Origin: Dromaius novaehollandiae
Lineage: Eukaryota; Chordata; Aves; Casuariiformes; Dromaiidae
Direction: 5' to 3'
Length of the DNA stretch: 64,000 bases
Assembly (NCBI RefSeq): GCF_036370855.1
Contig: NW_026991372.1
Span: forward strand, 310,001-374,000
Shown: piece by piece, positions 59,333 through 64,000 of the stretch
Numbering within the stretch: position 1 is the first letter of the stretch
How the letters are laid out: each line of letters opens with the position of its first letter
Translations under genes and position numbers: made by a program
The notes under the pieces: generated by a model
Databases searched by the model: none
The model's input: the letters and a program-made list of their open reading frames with translations, nothing else
Told to the model about the DNA's origin: nothing

Positions 59333-60924
59333 GCAGCGTGACCAGGCAGGGTTGTCCCCGGGGGCTGGGGCTGTCCCTCTTGGAAATGGGGAGGGCGGGA
59401 AGAGTAGGAGGGGTGCTGCGGGCTCCTGGGGGTCGTAGCTTTGCTCAGGATTGGGGCCGGTTAGGCAGCTGCTGGGAGGAGCGGCGGTGCTGGGAGGGCA
59501 CGGTGCGGAGCTGTCCTGCTGTGCAGCGCAAGGGAAAGTCGACCAGCACCGTTGCTGTCCGAGGAGCCTGGAACAGCCCGAGAGACCCTGGAACAGCCAC
59601 CCCACGGACACCGTGTCACTGCCTCGCAAGGCCACCGCATGCAGGTACGTTTGACTACATCCGGCAGAAGAAATGTAAGCCGAAGGATCAGGGCAAATAG
59701 CTGCTTGTCTAGGTTTGTTACCTAGCGACGTACTGGCAAAGCTTTTTATGAACACCCGTACTCGATCGAGTGCGTATTCATTCTGTGAATATTAATTACT
59801 GCCAGACCGCGTACGTCACTGATGCTTTAAAGCAAGTCCGTGGCGCTGGGGTAGCACGTGTAGTGGAGGCTAAATGCAATAATACCTCGTTTTGATGTTG
59901 TTCTCTTATACGAAAGCACTTGGAGCAGATGAAGACATTTCTCGTCCTATTTTGTTTATTGAGTGGGCCCTGATACTGGGGAGAAGCTGCCGTGAAGCAG
60001 ACCTAGTAGTCAGCTTCCTTAGAGAAGGCGTCTTGTCCTGTATTTGAGGGCTTCCGGTACGTTTTGACAGACAGTAGTGAGTGACGGGTTTCCTTTGGAC
60101 CCCCCAGGGAGCAGAAAGTTCTGCCGGGAAGGCAAAATGTTTCTTGCGGCTGGGTTGGAAGAAGCTGGCTGCTGATGCAAGGCAGTGACAAGTCTGGGGA
60201 GTCGCGGGAAGTTTTGAAAAGACGGTCGTTCCCTTTACTAGAAGGCTATGCGCTTCGGTTCCTAATAGCTGTAGTAATGAAGCCAGGTAAGCGTTCGGGA
60301 GGAGCCCAAGCCACTTTTGCCTAGCGAGTATTTTGCAAGGGGGGCAGGAAAGCGCTGCGCCCTGCTCCTTGCTGCCCTCGCGTGTCTGAAAGGCAGCACT
60401 GCACGCGGGAGGGGGGCGCGCATGCGCATTGCGTTCCGGCGCGCTCACGGCTGCCCTCGCGTGTCGACAAGGCAGCACTGCAGCCGCCGGCGGCCACCGC
60501 TGCGTACGGAGACCGTTGCGGGCAGCCGGCGCACACGCGCGCGCTGCCGGTCGCCGCGTTGGCCGCTACTCTGCGCTCTCTCGGGGACGGGTAAGCGCAG
60601 GGGCCGCGCTCGTGCCCCCTGCCCGGTGCTCACGGACCGGGAGCGCTTTTCCCGAGAGGGCTTTTCCTTCTCGGTGCTTCCTGGGGGCGCGGGGACGGGC
60701 AGTGCCGTCTCGGAGCTGCTCCGCGGCGCTCTCTCCCCGGGGCAGCCCCAGCGCCTGCTCGCTGATGCCCGCCGCTCTCTCGGGCGCGGGCAGAGCAGCC
60801 TCGGGGCGCTCGCTGCTCGGCCTGAGCGCCGGGGTGGCGCGGCGGGCTGCGGTTGGCGCGCGGGAGCCGGCCGGCTGCAGCGCGGCGCTGCGACCACGCG
60901 AGGGTGGGGCCATTGCGGGTCTGG

Positions 60925-61102
60925 GCTCCCCCGCCCCTCGCGCTCCCCCCGCCCCTCGCGCTCCCCCCGCCCCTCGCGCTCCCCCCGCCCCTCGCGCTCC
61001 CCCCGCCCCTCGCGCTCCCCCCGCCCCTCGCGCTCCCCCCGCCCCTCGCGCTCCCCCCGCCCCTCGCGCTCCCCCCGCCCCTCGCGCTCCCCCCGCCCCT
61101 CT
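60925..61102 (+). repeat. GC-box minisatellite, unit 6 (10 GC boxes, pure 18-bp period)
   Basis: GC boxes run from 60933 to 61095 at an exact 18-bp period. Even the opening GCCTCGCGCTGC of the other units is gone. Confidence 0.93.
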
Positions 61103-61114
61103 CGCGCGGTCCTG

Positions 61115-61416
61115 GGCCGGCGCACGCGCGGTGCGGCGGCGCGAGCCCTGGGCGGCCGGCGCACGCGCGGTGCGGCGGCGCGAGCCCTGGGCGGCCGGCG
61201 CACGCGCGGTGCGGCGGCGCGAGCCCTGGGCGGCCGGCGCACGCGCGGTGCGGCGGCGCGAGCCCTGGGCGGCCGGCGCACGCGCGGTGCGGCGGCGCGA
61301 GCCCTGGGCGGCCGGCGCACGCGCGGTGCGGCGGCGCGAGCCCTGGGCGGCCGGCGCACGCGCGGTGCGGCGGCGCGAGCCCTGGGCGGCCGGCGCACGC
61401 GCGGTGCGGCGGCGGG
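61115..61416 (+). repeat. 39-bp minisatellite, unit 6 (8 copies)
   Basis: Cores from 61121 to 61394 at exactly 39 bp. Confidence 0.95.
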
Positions 61417-62952
61417 CAAGATGGCGGCGAGCAGGGCGGGTGTTTTGGCTGGACGGCGGCGGGCGAGGGCAGAGGCGGGCTGGAGTCGAGCATGTGGGGG
61501 CCGCGGTGAGGCGAGGTGAGGCGAGCGTGCGCCTTCGGGTGGCCGCGGGTGTCGGGCTGTGTCCTGCCAGCCGGGGCCGTCGCTGCGTGGAGGCGGCGGG
61601 GCGGGGGGGGAGTCGGGCCCGGCGCCGCGCCGCGCCGCGCCGGGTCTGCGCGGCGCCGGGTCTGCCGGAGCGCGGCTCTGACTCTCCCTTTTGCGTGTGT
61701 CGCCTGTGGGGCCCCGGTTCCTCCCCAGCGCGGGCCGGGGCGTGCGCTCGCCCCTGCGGACGCAGCCTGGAGGAGTGTGTGGGGGGTGTCTGCGCAGGGG
61801 TCTGGATGTCTCTAGCAGCGGCACGGCAGCCTGATGCCTCCTCTCGTCTGGGACGCGGGGTCCTTGGGGAGTTCCCTGCTGCCTCCTCTGGCATTCTCTG
61901 CGAGCTCATAGATCCCTCCACCTCCTCTCCCCCCCCCCCCCCCCGCCCCGCTCCGCTCCCCTGTCTGGTGGGGTGGGAGACCGGTGGCTGCTCCCGCCGA
62001 GCTGAGAGCCACGTAGGGCACCCCTGTGTGCTCACTACGCATCTGGGATGGCACCCCTGCCCTGAGGGCCCCGCAGAGTCCCACCCTTCCTGCAACCAGC
62101 CCCCCCAGAGCCATTAAACCACCCACAAATCCTGCCCCAACACCCCCACAGGCCCCAAAACGCCTCCGAGCCCTGCCGCAATGTTGTCACTGACTCCAGA
62201 CCTTCCCCTGCACTCTGTGCAAGGCCCCAAACATTCCTCAAACTGCTGCCAGACCCAGTGCTCGCAGCAGTGAGGCGTTCTAACAAAGATGGGGTGCGAT
62301 CTGCGTCTCCGCCTCGACTCAGTCCCGCTTTAGAGAAACAGGAACTTAGAGCACTTCCTGGTGAAGAGTGTTGATGGGTGAATGTGCGGATGACAAAGAG
62401 ACTTTTCTCTCTTTTCTTCTGAGCCGCCTCTCAGAAGCCTCTGTGTGTGCACGATGTGGCTGATCTGGGATAATCGTGCTGTGCGCAGTGCTTAAGGAGA
62501 ACATTGCCCTAAAATGGAGGGCTAAGGAATAGCCTAAAAAACCTAAAAGGCTCGGGAAGAGCCAAAGAGAACACCGATGGGCTCTGAGAAGCCCCAGTGA
62601 TGCTAGCGAAAACAGCGTGGCTTTTAGGCACCTCCTCAGAGCAGCAGCAATGTCTCGCTCCAGCCTATGGGGCAATGGGGACTCTTAATTACCGCCTTGA
62701 ATTACCACAAGTGTTGCAAAAGCAGAAGGGACTAGGGAGCATGCAGAGCAGGTTATGGACTATATGTCAAGTTTAAACAAGCAACAAGCCCCTCTGCAAA
62801 CAGAAACAGGTTTAGCCCTAAGTAATAGACGAAGGTAGCTGTGAGTAACGTGAAGCGAAGCGGTGACGTCAGTCACCCCGAAAGCCTCGGAGAAGCGGTC
62901 TGAAAATCTGGTACCCTCGCGGCCTCGGCAGTCTTTTTGGTTTGTTTGGCAG

Positions 62953-64000
62953 GGTAGCCCACCGAAGGGGGACATCTCGAAGAGAAGCAGCAAGACCTGG
63001 GGATCCGGTGGTTCATTTTGGTCGTCGCCTGTGAGGCCAGCATGCAAGAGTAAGAGGAAGCTAGGAGCAGTCTCAAAAAGGTAATAGGTCTGAAAGGGAG
63101 ACAGGCAAATCGAGGGCTGTCGTTCCTCCACGTAGTTAAAGACCGAGAGAGTTGTCGGTTAAGCGCATGCATACGAGGGTTTGCGAACAGTAACAATAAC
63201 ACTGAAGCGGAATAAAAATAAGGTTTCGTGGAAGATGGCGTTAGGAAGGTATTAGGCGACGTGCCCGCCTGCCTAATAACCTAGCCCTAATTGCTGTGTG
63301 TAACGTTTCCAGACCGTTTACCCTGCAACGTATGGTGCAAAGTGCCGTATTAAGACCTTTCCCTTAAGGAAAAGAAGAAGAAAAAAAGAAAAAAAAGGGG
63401 GAAAAAGAAAACAGGGTAAAGAGAAAAAGATCATGCATAAACCTAAGCGTTTCACTGGAAGTAAAACGCGAGTTTATCGCTTCCTTACAGAGGTGGAACC
63501 AAGGACAGCAAATGCTGACGAGGAGAAGAGACGGACGAGCGTTTGCTTGCGGTTAATACCGAAGGGACGGGATGAAACAAGGAAGCCAGAATGCAGCGGC
63601 CCCTCGATATCACCAGGAACTGCTACAGGAGGAGGCGTTCTGGCACGGGTAACTAGGGTAAGTATGGCTAATGACCGTTAGCAGTTATTTCGGCCTCCCC
63701 GAGGCAGCGCTGAGGACTGAGTAACCCGTTCCTGCCCTGTGGCTGCTGTTCCCTGTATCTGCCTTAGCTTTGCTTTGGCTGTTTCTCTTTTGTTTTGTTA
63801 TCGTACACGCAGCTACGGAAAGGAATAGATGTCATACTTACTTTTTTAGATTAATTGCCACGGCTGAAGTTGAAGAGACCAAGAAACGTAAGCCGCGAAG
63901 GGGCACATCTTGAAGAGAGGGGGCTAGACCTAGCGATGCAGTTGTTCGTTTTGGTCGTCGCCTGTGAGGCCAGCATGCAAGAGTAAGAGGAAGCTAGGAG
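62953..64000 (+). repeat. Nested 933-bp repeat array, unit 6 (start only)
   Basis: One copy and part of a second are visible before the window ends. Confidence 0.94.

Larger units (their letters stand above)
50716..59839 (+). repeat. Macrosatellite unit 5 (9,124 bp, three nested 933-bp repeats)
   Basis: This unit has only six GC boxes, mostly on the 18-bp period, but ten copies of the 39-bp minisatellite, the most in the window. Otherwise it is colinear with the other units. Confidence 0.97.
60365..61715 (+). promoter_or_regulatory. Unit 6 CpG island 1
   Basis: The NRF1 palindrome is at 60417-60428 and the YY1 motif at 61417-61428. The acceptor that closes the first intron in the other units (CCTGTAG) reads CCTGTGG here (A to G at 61708). 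Confidence 0.65.
59840..64000 (+). repeat. Macrosatellite unit 6, truncated by the window edge
   Basis: It contains the lead-in, island 1 (ten 18-bp GC-box repeats, eight 39-bp repeats), the CRE segment, and the first 933-bp repeat plus part of a second. The array therefore continues beyond 64,000. The splice acceptor at the end of the island 1 intron is mutated here (61708). Confidence 0.96.

Noticed and set aside
60429-62117. Very long open frames (300-560 codons) across island 1 in all units and on both strands
   Set aside because: They are open because the DNA is extremely GC-rich and the 39-bp and 18-bp repeats are multiples of three. Several frames on both strands are open at once, their lengths change with minisatellite copy number, and the products are Pro/Arg/Ala low complexity.
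11897-64000. Ribosomal DNA or another known structural RNA cluster
   Set aside because: The unit size is similar to a compact rDNA repeat, but no 18S, 5.8S or 28S conserved core is present, nor any tRNA or snRNA that I recognise.

Overview
The window comes from a vertebrate nuclear genome, most likely a bird. It has a compact multi-exon gene with GT-AG introns and a family signature common in birds, CpG-island promoters, and an LTR of avian retroviral style. Nothing bacterial, mitochondrial or ribosomal is present. I cannot name the species or chromosome.

Region 1 (about 1-11,300). The minus strand carries the 5' half of a maestro heat-like repeat (MROH) family gene. I could join 18 coding exons, from a start codon at 10789 down to 335. 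They total 1,914 nt (638 codons), stay in one frame and contain no stop. The gene runs off the left edge. Region 11,300-11,896 is AT-rich and has no gene I can support.

Region 2 (11,897-64,000, to the right edge). A head-to-tail macrosatellite holds five complete units (9,841, 9,008, 8,207, 11,763 and 9,124 bp) and the first 4.2 kb of a sixth. The copies are nearly identical. Each unit reads, on the + strand: (a) a ~450-bp lead-in ending in a splice donor; (b) CpG island 1, with an NRF1 site, a GC-box minisatellite (23-bp or 18-bp period, 6-14 copies), a 39-bp minisatellite carrying NRF1-like cores (2-10 copies) and a strong YY1 motif just before a splice donor; (c) a ~1.2-kb segment ending in a full CRE palindrome; (d) a nested array of 933-bp repeats (about 3.8, 2.8, 1.8, 5.8, 2.8 and at least 1 copies), each with two exon-like blocks flanked by good splice signals; (e) a segment with a poly-T tract; (f) CpG island 2, with four ZNF143/THAP11-type motifs at 60-65-bp spacing among ETS sites; (g) an LTR-like element with TATA and AATAAA; (h) a ~500-bp tail with small palindromes.

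I interpret the array as a tandemly amplified, probably spliced long non-coding RNA gene family. Variation occurs at four nested scales: homopolymers, 18/23/39-bp minisatellites, 933-bp repeats, and 8-12-kb units. No frame inside the unit behaves like a protein gene. Array length, transcription and tissue of expression cannot be read from this window.
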